Part shown: one piece after another, positions 42,342-51,777 of the stretch
How positions within the stretch are numbered: the first letter of the stretch is position 1
How the letters are laid out: each line of letters starts with the position of its first letter
From: Bovifimicola ammoniilytica
GTDB lineage: Bacteria; Bacillota; Clostridia; Lachnospirales; Lachnospiraceae
Direction of reading: 5' to 3'
DNA: 64,000 nucleotides
NCBI RefSeq assembly: GCF_025567085.1
Contig: NZ_JAOQJN010000004.1
Location: forward strand, 1-64,000
Translations under genes and position numbers: made by a program
Notes under the pieces: generated by a model
Told to the model about the DNA's origin: nothing
Seen by the model: the letters and a program-made list of their open reading frames with translations, nothing else
Databases searched by the model: none

Positions 42342-42436
42342 GAAAAACGAAACCGCAAGGGAGAAACTGTTTGCGAGATGAAGCACCGGCACAAAGACCA
42401 AGAAAAGATTTCTCAGAAGTTATGGAATTTCAATAA
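42332..42436 (+). pseudogene. possible 34-codon gene relic next to the TA module
   Basis: A short frame, GC-richer than its surroundings, without ribosome binding site, overlapping the antitoxin promoter. Its C-terminus reads APAQRPRKDFSEVMEFQ, which looks like a genuine protein end. It may be the tail of a decayed gene at the border of the inserted patch. Low confidence. Confidence 0.3.
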
Positions 42437-42439
42437 TAT

Positions 42440-42490
42440 ACGGTCCTGTAAATCAACGTTTAACTAAAGTATGTTGATTTACAGGACCGT
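42440..42490. terminator. strong terminator between TA patch and yfhO-like gene
   Basis: A perfect 18-bp stem (ACGGTCCTGTAAATCAAC at 42440-42457 with its complement at 42473-42490, loop 15). A T-rich tract follows on the plus strand; on the minus strand, where the upstream glycosyltransferase gene ends, the tail is only AT-rich. Confidence 0.75.
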
Positions 42491-42529
42491 TCTTTTTCTT
42501 ATGCGGTATTTTGTTTAATTAAATCTTAT

Positions 42530-45523
42530 CTATTCTGCTGTATCTAAAGCCTTACGACGTTTATTTTTCGCATTATTCATCATTACTATAATTATGAAGA
42601 TTATCGTTGATAATGAAGTTAATATAATTCCCTGCTTAAAGCCTACAGGTGAATATTTGAATTCAATATTGTGGCTTCCATCTGTTAAGTATATTGAGAG
42701 AAGTGCATCTTTAAATGCGTGAGTCTTTACTTCTTTACCATCTACATATACGCTCCAGCCTTTGTCATAAGGAATAGATGTATATAATAATCCGTCTTTT
42801 GAAGCTTCTACAGTACCTTTAAGCTTATTATCAGAGAAATAAGTAAGCTCCATTGGATTACTGTTTAATGTATTAAATGAATCATAGAATACATCAGAGT
42901 CAAAGCTATAAGCATATAACTGGATAAGGCTTACTTCGGAATCTGTAGATGATACGGAAACTGTTGAACCTGAAGTAACATTTCCAATATCTAATATATG
43001 GCGGTGTGTCATTGAATTATAATTCTTAGATGATACTTCCCCATTGCTGTTTGTAATTGATACGTTAATTGAATCTAATGAAGTTGTTACATATATAAAT
43101 AAATGCATATCAGAATCAATATCAATGTCGTTTTGTTCACCCATCGTAGTTACATTAAGTCTGGTATACATAGGTGTTTCGCTGCCTGTTATTGCAGTAC
43201 AAAGATTATTCTGTACTGTAAAAGGATTAGCATCTTTATTATCCCATTTCTCTTCAATATCATTTGGCATCATAAATGCAAGAGGTAAAACGTAATTATT
43301 CTTGTACATATAATATGAACGTTCACCGGTTAATTTGTCATCAATGTAGTTTGTTACCTTGTAAGCAGTATTTGCAAATGCTGATAAGAATTCAGTTTCT
43401 TTTAATTCGCTGTTACTAAGGACATATTTGATTGAAAGCATAGCCTCAGTAAGAGGTGTATGACCATAGTAAGCATATGCATTTGTAGATTCTTCAAAAC
43501 CTAATGAGCCATAATATTTACTAAGACCTGAATTAGCAGTCGAAGAGAAAGTAGAAGCACCGCGGTAATTATTCCATGCGGCATCATTCTTAGTACGTCT
43601 GTCAGCTTTTTCAATTCTGAAGAAGTTATCGCCCTCAGCTTCATTTGCCTGCTCGACCAAAGTATCAATTGCGGTATTATCATTAAGATAATAAGAACGT
43701 GTGCAGGTGCTTAAGGAAGTAGCTTCTGCGTTAATAAATGCTTCAGCACTAACAATAATTAATAAAAGATAAGTTACAAAGTTCTGTTTATAATTATTAT
43801 TTCTAAGCAATGATATAACTATCAGGTAGAATATTAAAAATACTATACTTATATATATTGTAAGTGAACTGTAGGTATCAGATACGTATAATTTCTCAAT
43901 CAGTAAGATTAATGCAATCGCACCGGCAAAACAACAGGCAAGCTGTTTTAGTGAAACTTCCTTAACCTTCATTAATGCCTCATAACTTATAGCTAAGATA
44001 AGGAAGATATATATAAATGATTCTCTTGCCGGCAGGCTGTTTGGATAATGGAAGCCATGCCATATATAGTTAAGTACATTTGTATTGAAGCTTACTAACA
44101 TAAATGCAAGAAGTGAAATCTTAGCAATCTTTTCTTTTAATTTAATCTTAGGATTAATTGCATATAGCGGAACTAATAGAAATACAGCAACCGTACAATA
44201 AAGGTTAGGATCGTGTGCTGAGAACACAGCGACATCTACATTAATCAATGATCTTGATAACATATCAAGAACTGAGAAATAAGTAATTATTGTCTTAGGA
44301 AATTCAAAATCTCCAGAAGCAGTAGAACTAAGTGCATAATATGCAGGAAGTACGGTAATTGCCGCAAAACCACCGGCTAAAAGCGAGTAAATCGCAAAGT
44401 TCTTACATTTTGTAATATAGTATTTAAGGTTCTTCTTAGCTGAATCACTATATATAAGTGCAATGTAGTAAAGTACACAGAATATACAAATCATAATTGC
44501 TATATAGTAATTAGATAGAATTGCAAAACCTAATGAAATTGCATATAAGTAACATTTATCCTCTTTAACGAGTTTTTCGAGACCAAGAATAATAAGTGGA
44601 AGAAGCACTAAACAGTCTAACCACATAAGATTCCAGCTAAATGCACATATATAAGATGAAAGTGCATAGAATACGGAAAGAGATGCAATAGACATCTTCT
44701 TAGTATGGAAATGTTTACTTAGATAATATGCAAATGTCAAGCTGCATAAAGCAGTTTTAACAACAATAAATAAATTCATTGCTTCAGGAATATGGTTAGG
44801 TGTAACTAAGCCGATAAACCAGTTGACAGGGCTTGCAAGGTAATATGCATAGAGTGAACTGAAGTTAACTCCAAGACCGATATTCCATGAATAAGTCAGG
44901 CTGCCACCATTAGTAAGCTTGTTATATAACTCTTTCAAAAATGGTGTGTACTGGTGGTAGCAGTCACTTCTAAGATAAGTATTATCGCCAAACGGATAAA
45001 TCTTTCTCATATAATAGATAATTACAAGTATTACTAAAGGTATAATAAATGAAAGTATAAGTGAAAGATTATTATAGATAAAATCCATAAAAGAAATCTT
45101 ATTATTCTTCGAATTATCTTTAAAAATATAGAATTTACTAAGTACATAATTAATTATAACCACGAATACTGATGAAAGAATCTTGGCAATTAAATCATTA
45201 GTACCTAACAGGGTTACCATACCATAGATAAATACAAGACTGAATATCAGTGAAAACAGTCTGGCACTTACGAAACTAAGTATCTCGTCAATTAAGACCT
45301 CTTTCTTGGTTGATTTACTGTTAAATACAAAGATTTTATTCGTAACATAGGCAAATATTACGGCAAATATCCATGAGATAACATTTGCAAACATATAATT
45401 CACTGACAGATGTGTAAGTATAATGTATGTCAGAAAGTCAACAACTGTTGTAAGTACGCCAAATACGAGATATGAAAATGTCTCCTTATTAATTAGCTTT
45501 TTTAGTTTATTCATTTTTATCAT
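42530..45523 (-). CDS. GtrA-YfhO fusion membrane protein
   Basis: A 997-residue polytopic membrane protein. Residues 15-135 are a GtrA-type four-helix domain (FGVLTTVVDFLTYIIL, YVTNKIFVF, YVLSKFYIF), thought to move polyprenyl-linked sugars. Residues 145-990 are a YfhO-type GT-C domain with DCYHQYTPFLKELY, long hydrophobic helices, and a C-terminal extracellular domain ending in YDKGWSVYVDGKEV. It overlaps the preceding glycosyltransferase by 17 bases, so enzyme, flippase and polymer glycosyltransferase form one pathway, probably glycosylation of teichoic acid or surface polymers. Confidence 0.9.
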   Translation of the reverse strand: MIKMNKLKKLINKETFSYLVFGVLTTVVDFLTYIILTHLSVNYMFANVISWIFAVIFAYVTNKIFVFNSKSTKKEVLIDEILSFVSARLFSLIFSLVFIYGMVTLLGTNDLIAKILSSVFVVIINYVLSKFYIFKDNSKNNKISFMDFIYNNLSLILSFIIPLVILVIIYYMRKIYPFGDNTYLRSDCYHQYTPFLKELYNKLTNGGSLTYSWNIGLGVNFSSLYAYYLASPVNWFIGLVTPNHIPEAMNLFIVVKTALCSLTFAYYLSKHFHTKKMSIASLSVFYALSSYICAFSWNLMWLDCLVLLPLIILGLEKLVKEDKCYLYAISLGFAILSNYYIAIMICIFCVLYYIALIYSDSAKKNLKYYITKCKNFAIYSLLAGGFAAITVLPAYYALSSTASGDFEFPKTIITYFSVLDMLSRSLINVDVAVFSAHDPNLYCTVAVFLLVPLYAINPKIKLKEKIAKISLLAFMLVSFNTNVLNYIWHGFHYPNSLPARESFIYIFLILAISYEALMKVKEVSLKQLACCFAGAIALILLIEKLYVSDTYSSLTIYISIVFLIFYLIVISLLRNNNYKQNFVTYLLLIIVSAEAFINAEATSLSTCTRSYYLNDNTAIDTLVEQANEAEGDNFFRIEKADRRTKNDAAWNNYRGASTFSSTANSGLSKYYGSLGFEESTNAYAYYGHTPLTEAMLSIKYVLSNSELKETEFLSAFANTAYKVTNYIDDKLTGERSYYMYKNNYVLPLAFMMPNDIEEKWDNKDANPFTVQNNLCTAITGSETPMYTRLNVTTMGEQNDIDIDSDMHLFIYVTTSLDSINVSITNSNGEVSSKNYNSMTHRHILDIGNVTSGSTVSVSSTDSEVSLIQLYAYSFDSDVFYDSFNTLNSNPMELTYFSDNKLKGTVEASKDGLLYTSIPYDKGWSVYVDGKEVKTHAFKDALLSIYLTDGSHNIEFKYSPVGFKQGIILTSLSTIIFIIIVMMNNAKNKRRKALDTAE

Positions 45524-46463
45524 TATTTCCTTTCATATAAAGATTAGTATCTTTAGTAATAAATATAGGGCGGTTTTTGCTTTCTATATATATATGCCCG
45601 ATATATTCCCCGAGGACACCGATGGAAAATTCTATTATTCCGCCTAAGAACAGAACGGCAGAAAGTGTTGTTACATAGCCCGGAACATCAATTCCAAAAG
45701 CAAGTGTCTGAATAATTGTAATTATAATGTATATAAAAGCACCAAGAGATATCGTAAAACCACAACAGGTAACAATTCTTAACGGAGTAACGGAAAAAGC
45801 AGTAATACCATCAATGGCATATTTGAATAATCCCCAGAAACTCCATTTCGTTGTTCCGACAGTACGCTCTACATTTTCATAAGGAAGCCATTTAGTCTTA
45901 AAGCCAACCCATTCAAAAATTCCTTTAGAGAATCTCTGAACCTCCGATAGCTTAAGAATAGCATCAACCATCTGTCTTGACATAATTCTATAATCTACAG
46001 CACCTTGTACAAGATTAATATCTGTCATCTTGTTACTTAATTTATAAAAGCTGCGTGAAAACAGACTTCTTACAGGTGCTTCGCCTTTACGATTGGTTCG
46101 TCTGGCAGCAACACAGTCATATCCTTCTTCAATCCCTTTAATCATATGTGGTATTAAAGCAGGTGGGTGTTGCAGGTCAGCATCCATAATTATTACATAA
46201 TCGGCAGTTGAGTAGGTAAGACCTGCATACATACCGGCTTCTTTGCCGAAATTCCTTGAGAAAGAGACATATTTAACATCATTATGTGCTTTCGCAAGTT
46301 CTAATATCTTCTTATAAGTATTATCTTTACTTCCATCATCTATAAATATATATCTAAATGAATAATTTGGAATTGTATTTATGACTTTTGAAGTTTCATC
46401 ATAAAACATACTAAGTCCCTCTTCCTCGTTATAGCAAGGAACTATTATATCCACAGTATGCAT
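45507..46463 (-). CDS. polyprenyl-phosphate glycosyltransferase, family 2
   Basis: A 318-residue GT2 enzyme of the GtrB/YkcC/DPM type. The GT-A domain has VPCYNEEEGL, FIDDGSKDNT and the metal motif MDADLQHPP; two C-terminal membrane helices (about 220-285) anchor it. It would transfer a sugar from a nucleotide donor to undecaprenyl phosphate for the GtrA-YfhO protein encoded downstream. ATG at 46463 is preceded by GGAGG; an upstream in-frame start at 46517 lacks support. Confidence 0.92.
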   Translation of the reverse strand: MHTVDIIVPCYNEEEGLSMFYDETSKVINTIPNYSFRYIFIDDGSKDNTYKKILELAKAHNDVKYVSFSRNFGKEAGMYAGLTYSTADYVIIMDADLQHPPALIPHMIKGIEEGYDCVAARRTNRKGEAPVRSLFSRSFYKLSNKMTDINLVQGAVDYRIMSRQMVDAILKLSEVQRFSKGIFEWVGFKTKWLPYENVERTVGTTKWSFWGLFKYAIDGITAFSVTPLRIVTCCGFTISLGAFIYIIITIIQTLAFGIDVPGYVTTLSAVLFLGGIIEFSIGVLGEYIGHIYIESKNRPIFITKDTNLYMKGNNDKNE

Positions 46464-46623
46464 ATTGCCTCCATTCTTAAGCATATATCTGCTTGTATGC
46501 TGACAAAAATGCAGCATAATATTTGATAAATTTATTTAGAGTTATAGAAAAAACCTAACATATATAATACTAAATCATAGGGGGATTTGCAAGTTAAAGA
46601 AATGTAAGAATGGAGTAAAAAAA

Positions 46624-46667
46624 ATACGGTGACAACCCACTCATATATATGTGGATTGACACCGTAT
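46624..46667 (-). terminator. terminator of argG
   Basis: ATACGGTG (46624-46631) pairs with CACCGTAT (46660-46667), with inner CCAC/GTGG. On the minus strand a run of eight T follows. Confidence 0.85.
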
Positions 46668-46685
46668 CTGTGTATCGTTTAATTA

Positions 46686-47921
46686 TTATTTCATATATTT
46701 GTTTTCGATTCCTGCTTCATTCCATTTCATTGCTCTAACCTTGAGTGGAAGACCAAATAATGTGATGAATCCGCTTGCATCATGGTGGTCATATAAGTCA
46801 CCTGTTGTAAAGCTTGCTAAGGATTCACTGTATAATGAATATGGAGAAGTTGTTCCGGCTTTAATGATATTACCTTTGTAAAGTTTGAATTTAACTTCAC
46901 CAGTTACATATTCCTGAGTAGACTCAACGAATGCCTGGATAGCTTCACGAAGTGGAGTAAACCATTTTCCTTCGTATACGATCTGGGCGAATTTGTTACC
47001 CATATCTTTCTTAACTTCCATTGTAGCACGATCAAGAACGAGTTCCTCAAGCTGTGCATGAGCTTCCATAAGGATTGTTCCACCTGGAGTTTCATATACG
47101 CCACGAGATTTCATACCAACAACACGGTTCTCAACGATATCAACGATACCGATACCATGTTTTCCACCTAATTCATTTAACTTTCTGATAATGTCAGAAA
47201 CTTTCATCTTTTCGCCATTAACACTTGTAGGAACACCTTTTTCAAATGTCATTGTAACATATTCGCCTTCATCAGGAGCTTTTTCAGGAGAAACGCCAAG
47301 AACTAATAAGTGATCATAATTTGGTTCGTTAGCAGGATCTTCAAGTTCAAGTCCCTCATGGCTGATGTGCCATAAGTTACGGTCACGGCTGTAGCTTGAA
47401 TCTGCTGAGAATGGAAGATCGATACCATGCTGTTTGCAATATTCGATTTCTTCTTCACGCGACTGCATTGTCCATACATCTGTCATTCTCCAAGGAGCAA
47501 TAATCTTAATGTCTGGAGCAAGAGCTTTGATACCGAGTTCGAAACGGATCTGGTCATTTCCTTTACCTGTAGCACCATGGCAGATAGCAGTAGCACCTTC
47601 TTTACGTGCTATTTCAACTAATCTCTTTGCGATACCAGGACGAGCCATTGATGTTCCTAATAAATATTTGTTTTCATATACGGCACCTGCCTGTACACAT
47701 GGGACGATATAGTCATCACAGAACTCATCTGTAATATCTTCGATATATAATTTTGCAGCACCTGAAAGTTTTGCTCTTTCTTCAAGACCATCTAATTCGT
47801 TGCCCTGTCCACAATCTATACAGCAACAGATAACTTCATAATCAAAGTTCTCCTTTAACCAAGGGATAATAGCAGTTGTGTCCAAACCGCCTGAGTATGC
47901 TAAGATAACTTTTTCTTTCAT
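46686..47921 (-). CDS. argG: argininosuccinate synthase
   Basis: A 411-residue enzyme joining citrulline and aspartate with ATP. The PP-loop ATP site is AYSGGLDTTA at the N-terminus; ATGKGNDQIRFE and SRDRNLWHISHEG are family signatures. AGGAGG precedes the ATG. It is divergent from argCJBD across a 535-base gap with ArgR-like boxes. No argH is adjacent in this window. Confidence 0.98.
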   Translation of the reverse strand: MKEKVILAYSGGLDTTAIIPWLKENFDYEVICCCIDCGQGNELDGLEERAKLSGAAKLYIEDITDEFCDDYIVPCVQAGAVYENKYLLGTSMARPGIAKRLVEIARKEGATAICHGATGKGNDQIRFELGIKALAPDIKIIAPWRMTDVWTMQSREEEIEYCKQHGIDLPFSADSSYSRDRNLWHISHEGLELEDPANEPNYDHLLVLGVSPEKAPDEGEYVTMTFEKGVPTSVNGEKMKVSDIIRKLNELGGKHGIGIVDIVENRVVGMKSRGVYETPGGTILMEAHAQLEELVLDRATMEVKKDMGNKFAQIVYEGKWFTPLREAIQAFVESTQEYVTGEVKFKLYKGNIIKAGTTSPYSLYSESLASFTTGDLYDHHDASGFITLFGLPLKVRAMKWNEAGIENKYMK

Positions 47922-48014
47922 TTGAAAATCCTCCTATTTAATATGTGATTATTATGTATAAAACGATTCATATGTGTATTTATGTCAGATTGTGCATAAT
48001 AAGCATCGAGCAAA

Positions 48015-48212
48015 TGAATATTTATGCAAATGAATAAAACACAAATACATATCTCTGAATTCATTGATAACAATATACATCATTATGCATAAAAAATCAA
48101 TCGAAAATTGAAAAAATATAAAGTATTTTTTGAAATACATAACGAAATAAGCGAAATTATCCTATTTATTTAATAATGAAATAAATAAAAAAACAACTTG
48201 CATATTATGCAA
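48015..48212. promoter_or_regulatory. ArgR-like boxes between argG and argC
   Basis: Several AT-rich palindromic sites fit the ARG box pattern (TGnATA, four A/T, AT-nCA): TGAATATTTATGCA (48015-48028), TGCATAAAAAATCA (48086-48099) and the perfect 15-bp palindrome TTGCATATTATGCAA (48198-48212). Their clustering between two divergent arginine transcription units supports ArgR-type repression. The long gap otherwise holds only promoters and a hairpin element. Confidence 0.65.
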
Positions 48213-48248
48213 CAAAAATGTATAATTATAAAAAGTTTTAATTTTTTG

Positions 48249-48277
48249 TTGCAAATATGAGAAATTGATTATATTAT
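48249..48277 (+). promoter_or_regulatory. promoter of argCJBD
   Basis: TTGCAA (48249-48254), 17 bases, then TATTAT (48272-48277). The -35 box is just downstream of the palindrome at 48198-48212, so a bound repressor could block polymerase. Confidence 0.6.
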
Positions 48278-48346
48278 ATGAATAAAGTGTCAAAAGTTAA
48301 TTCATTATGTATGACGTTATCGTAGCAGAAAGATTATTTTTTACAC

Positions 48347-48418
48347 AGCTATTTGTTCCAGAGCGAAAGCAAATAGCTTTTATGGCAGATGAGAAATTGC
48401 CTACGCGAATTTCTCATC
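48347..48418. repeat. two-hairpin element in the argC leader
   Basis: AGCTATTTG (48347-48355) pairs with CAAATAGCT (48370-48378), and GATGAGAAATT (48388-48398) pairs perfectly with AATTTCTCATC (48408-48418). The first hairpin plus flanking TTTAT.GCAGA is also found at 19178-19219 in the pilus operon, which marks a dispersed family. It lies in the 5' leader of the argCJBD message, 39 bases before the argC start. Confidence 0.75.
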
Positions 48419-48456
48419 ACATCTTTGCAACAAGTCGCTCAGAAAAGAGGATTAAT

Positions 48457-49497
48457 ATGATAAAAGCAGGAATAATTGGTTCAACAGGATATGCAGGAGC
48501 TGAGATAGTAAGATTATTATTACAGCATAAAGATGTGGAAATAGCGTGGTATGGTTCAAGAAGTTATATAGATAAGAAGTACTACGAAGTATTTCAGAAT
48601 ATGTTCCAGTTAGTTGATGCAAAATGTATGGACGATAATATGGAAGAATTAGCTAATGGCGTAGATGTAATATTCACAGCTACTCCACAGGGTTTATGTG
48701 CATCACTTGTAAATGAAGATATATTAAATAAGGTAAAGATAATTGACCTGAGTGCAGATTTCCGTATTAAAGATGTTAAAATATATGAAGAATGGTATGG
48801 AATAGAACATAAGAGTCCACAGTTTATAGATGAAGCTGTATATGGTTTATGTGAGATAAACAGAGATAAAGTAAAAGGAGCAAGACTTATTGCTAATCCG
48901 GGCTGTTATCCAACATGTACAACACTTAGTATTTATCCTTTATTAAAAGAGGGGCTTATAGAGCCATCAAGTATAATCGTAGATGCTAAATCAGGAACTT
49001 CAGGAGCAGGAAGAGGTGCTAAGGTTAATAACTTATTCTGTGAAGTAAATGAGAATATTAAGGCATATGGTGTTGCAACACACAGACATACTCCTGAGAT
49101 AGAGGAACAGTTAGGATATGCAGCAGGTGAAAAGGTACTTATTAACTTTACACCACATCTTGTACCGATGAACAGAGGTATCTTAGTAACTGCATATGCA
49201 ACTCTTAAGAAAGACGTATCTTATGAAGAAGTAAAGGCTGTATATGATAAATATTATGATAAAGAGCAGTTTGTAAGAGTATTAGATAAAGATGTTCCAC
49301 CTGAGACAAGATGGGTAGAGGGAAGCAACTATGTAGATGTTAACTTCAAGATTGATAAACGTACAAACAGAATTATAATGATGGGTGCGATGGATAACCT
49401 TATTAAAGGTGCTGCAGGACAGGCAGTACAGAATATGAATATTATGTTTGGTTTCCCTGAAAATGAGGGATTAGTACAGGTACCTATGTTCCCATAG
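48457..49497 (+). CDS. argC: N-acetyl-gamma-glutamyl-phosphate reductase
   Basis: A 346-residue NADPH enzyme. It starts MIKAGIIGSTGYAGAEIVRLL with the nucleotide-binding glycine motif, and the catalytic Cys lies in NPGCYPTC. AGAGG precedes the ATG at 48457; the same frame extends upstream to 48307, but those codons run through the hairpin element and are not protein-like. First gene of argCJBD. Confidence 0.97.
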   Translation: MIKAGIIGSTGYAGAEIVRLLLQHKDVEIAWYGSRSYIDKKYYEVFQNMFQLVDAKCMDDNMEELANGVDVIFTATPQGLCASLVNEDILNKVKIIDLSADFRIKDVKIYEEWYGIEHKSPQFIDEAVYGLCEINRDKVKGARLIANPGCYPTCTTLSIYPLLKEGLIEPSSIIVDAKSGTSGAGRGAKVNNLFCEVNENIKAYGVATHRHTPEIEEQLGYAAGEKVLINFTPHLVPMNRGILVTAYATLKKDVSYEEVKAVYDKYYDKEQFVRVLDKDVPPETRWVEGSNYVDVNFKIDKRTNRIIMMGAMDNLIKGAAGQAVQNMNIMFGFPENEGLVQVPMFP

Positions 49498-49528
49498 AGA
49501 AAATAATATAACGGAAATGAGGATTATT

Positions 49529-50770
49529 ATGAATAAAGAACTTATACAGACAGAGGGCGGTGTATGTGCCGCTAAAGGTTTTAAGGCAACAGGTCTTGTT
49601 GTTGGTATTAAGAAATTAGATTCAACTAAGAAAGATATGGCAATGATTTATAGTGATGTCGTATGTAAGGCAGCTGGTACATTTACAAGTAATCTTGTTA
49701 AGGCAGCTCCTGTTAAATGGGATAAAAAAGTCATCACAGAATCAGAAGGAATAAGAGCAGTTGTAGTCAACAGCGGAATAGCAAATGCCTGCACAGGGAC
49801 TAAAGGACTTGAATATTGTAGTGAAATTGCTAAAGAAGTAGCCAGGGTAGCAGGTGTTAAAGAAGATGAAGTCCTTACAGCTTCTACAGGTGTTATTGGT
49901 AAACAGCTTCCTATAGATAAGATAAAAGAAGGCATTGATAAATTATATCCTGCTCTTGGAAATGGCACAGAAGATGCCACATTAGCAGCAGAAGCCATTA
50001 TGACAACAGATACCGTATCTAAACAGGTCGCAGTTAAGACTGCAATCGGTGGTAAGGAAGTTACAATCGGTGGAATGTGTAAAGGTTCCGGAATGATACA
50101 TATAAATATGTGTACAATGCTTGGATTTATAACAAGTGATGTGAATATCTCTAAGGAAATGCTACAGCTGGCATTAAGTGAAACTATACCTGATACATTT
50201 AATATGGTATCGGTTGATGGTGATACATCTACAAATGATACAGTTATAGCACTTGCTAACGGACTTGCAGAAAATGAGTGTATTACAGAGAAGAATAACG
50301 ATTATTATACATTTAAGCTTGCTTTGGAAGAAGTGTGCAGGACACTTGCTAAGAAGATTGCAGCAGATGGCGAGGGTGCGACAGCATTATTTGAGGTTAA
50401 AACAGTAAATGCAGCATCAAAAGCAGATGCGGTTACACTTAGTAAATCAGTTGTTACATCAACACTTACTAAGGCAGCAATATTTGGTCATGATGCAAAC
50501 TGGGGAAGAATCTTATGTGCAATGGGATATTCAGGTGTACAGTTTGATCCTGAGAAAGTTGATATCTATTTTGAAAGCAAAGCAGGAAAGATTAAGATAG
50601 TAGAAGACGGAACTGCTACAGATTACAGCGAAGAAGAAGCTACAAAGATTCTTTCAGAGAAAGAGGTAACAGCTTTATTAGACGTTAAGATGGGTGATAA
50701 GACTGCAACAGCATGGGGCTGTGACCTTACATATGATTATGTTAAAATTAATGCAGATTACCGTTCATAG
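49529..50770 (+). CDS. argJ: bifunctional ornithine acetyltransferase / N-acetylglutamate synthase
   Basis: A 413-residue protein that recycles acetyl groups from N-acetylornithine to glutamate. The self-cleavage region KGSGMIHINMCTML contains the nucleophilic Thr that starts the beta chain. GGVCAAKGFKATG near the N-terminus and AIFGHDANWGRI are family signatures. GAGG lies 6 bases before the ATG at 49529; the ATG at 49517 forms part of that ribosome site. It shows that arginine synthesis here uses the cyclic pathway. Confidence 0.96.
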   Translation: MNKELIQTEGGVCAAKGFKATGLVVGIKKLDSTKKDMAMIYSDVVCKAAGTFTSNLVKAAPVKWDKKVITESEGIRAVVVNSGIANACTGTKGLEYCSEIAKEVARVAGVKEDEVLTASTGVIGKQLPIDKIKEGIDKLYPALGNGTEDATLAAEAIMTTDTVSKQVAVKTAIGGKEVTIGGMCKGSGMIHINMCTMLGFITSDVNISKEMLQLALSETIPDTFNMVSVDGDTSTNDTVIALANGLAENECITEKNNDYYTFKLALEEVCRTLAKKIAADGEGATALFEVKTVNAASKADAVTLSKSVVTSTLTKAAIFGHDANWGRILCAMGYSGVQFDPEKVDIYFESKAGKIKIVEDGTATDYSEEEATKILSEKEVTALLDVKMGDKTATAWGCDLTYDYVKINADYRS

Positions 50771-50850
50771 ATAATTGCGATTATAAATATCTGATTTATA
50801 ATGAATAAGTTAAAAAGAACAGGTGATTTAAAGAAAGGATTTACTTAACT

Positions 50851-51756
50851 ATGGAAAAAGAAATGGAAAAATATTTAGAAAAAGCTAATGTTCTTATAGA
50901 GGCGTTACCATATATACAGAGATTTAACAGGAAAATTATCGTTGTTAAATATGGTGGAAGTGCAATGGTAGATGACGAATTAAAGAAGAATGTAATTAAA
51001 GATGTTACACTTCTTAAATTAGTTGGTTTTAAACCGATAATCGTACATGGTGGTGGTAAGGAAATCAGCAAATGGGTAGAAAAATCAGGAATGGAAGCAA
51101 AGTTTGTCAATGGGCTCAGGGTAACTGATGCAAATACCATGGAAATTGCGGAAATGGTACTTGGAAGAGTTGGTAAATCACTTGTAACAATGGTTGAGGA
51201 ATTAGGCGTTAAAGCTGTAAGTATAAGTGGCAAAGATGGACAATTACTCAAATGTAAGAAAAAATTATCTAATGGTGAAGACATAGGCTTTGTTGGAGAT
51301 GTAACAGAGGTTAATCCCGGCGTATTATTTGACTTATTAGAAAATGATTATCTTCCAATTGTATGCCCTATTGGTCTTGATGATGAATTTAATTCATATA
51401 ACATTAATGCAGATGATGCAGCATGTGCAATTGCAAGAGCTGTTAATGCTGAAAAACTTGCGTTTTTAACAGATATTGAGGGTGTATATAAAAATCCTGA
51501 TGATAAAAATACATTAATATCAGAACTTCACGTTTCAGAAGCACGTAAATTAATTGAGGATGGTTATATAGGAGGTGGTATGTTACCAAAACTTAATAAC
51601 TGCATCGATGCAATCGATAATGGTGTTTCAAGAGTGCATATCTTAGATGGAAGAATTCCACATTGCCTTTTACTTGAAATCTTTACTAATAAAGGTATTG
51701 GTACAGCGATTTTAGGAGATAACGAAGTTAGATTCTATAACGAAAAAAATGATTAG
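50851..51756 (+). CDS. argB: acetylglutamate kinase
   Basis: A 301-residue amino acid kinase. The ATP/phosphate motif VVKYGGSAM, the second glycine loop IVHGGGKEIS, and NINADDAACAIA with LTDIEGVY in the nucleotide domain are present. The N-terminal helical extension (EKANVLIEALPYIQRFNRK) is typical of arginine-sensitive enzymes, suggesting feedback inhibition; this is inference from the family. AAAGGA lies upstream. Third gene in argCJBD. Confidence 0.97.
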   Translation: MEKEMEKYLEKANVLIEALPYIQRFNRKIIVVKYGGSAMVDDELKKNVIKDVTLLKLVGFKPIIVHGGGKEISKWVEKSGMEAKFVNGLRVTDANTMEIAEMVLGRVGKSLVTMVEELGVKAVSISGKDGQLLKCKKKLSNGEDIGFVGDVTEVNPGVLFDLLENDYLPIVCPIGLDDEFNSYNINADDAACAIARAVNAEKLAFLTDIEGVYKNPDDKNTLISELHVSEARKLIEDGYIGGGMLPKLNNCIDAIDNGVSRVHILDGRIPHCLLLEIFTNKGIGTAILGDNEVRFYNEKND

Positions 51757-51777
51757 TATTAAAGAAATGAGGATATT

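Noticed and set aside
48307..48456. 50-codon N-terminal extension of ArgC
   Set aside because: It runs through the hairpin element, lacks a ribosome site, and the ATG at 48457 with AGAGG gives the normal ArgC start.
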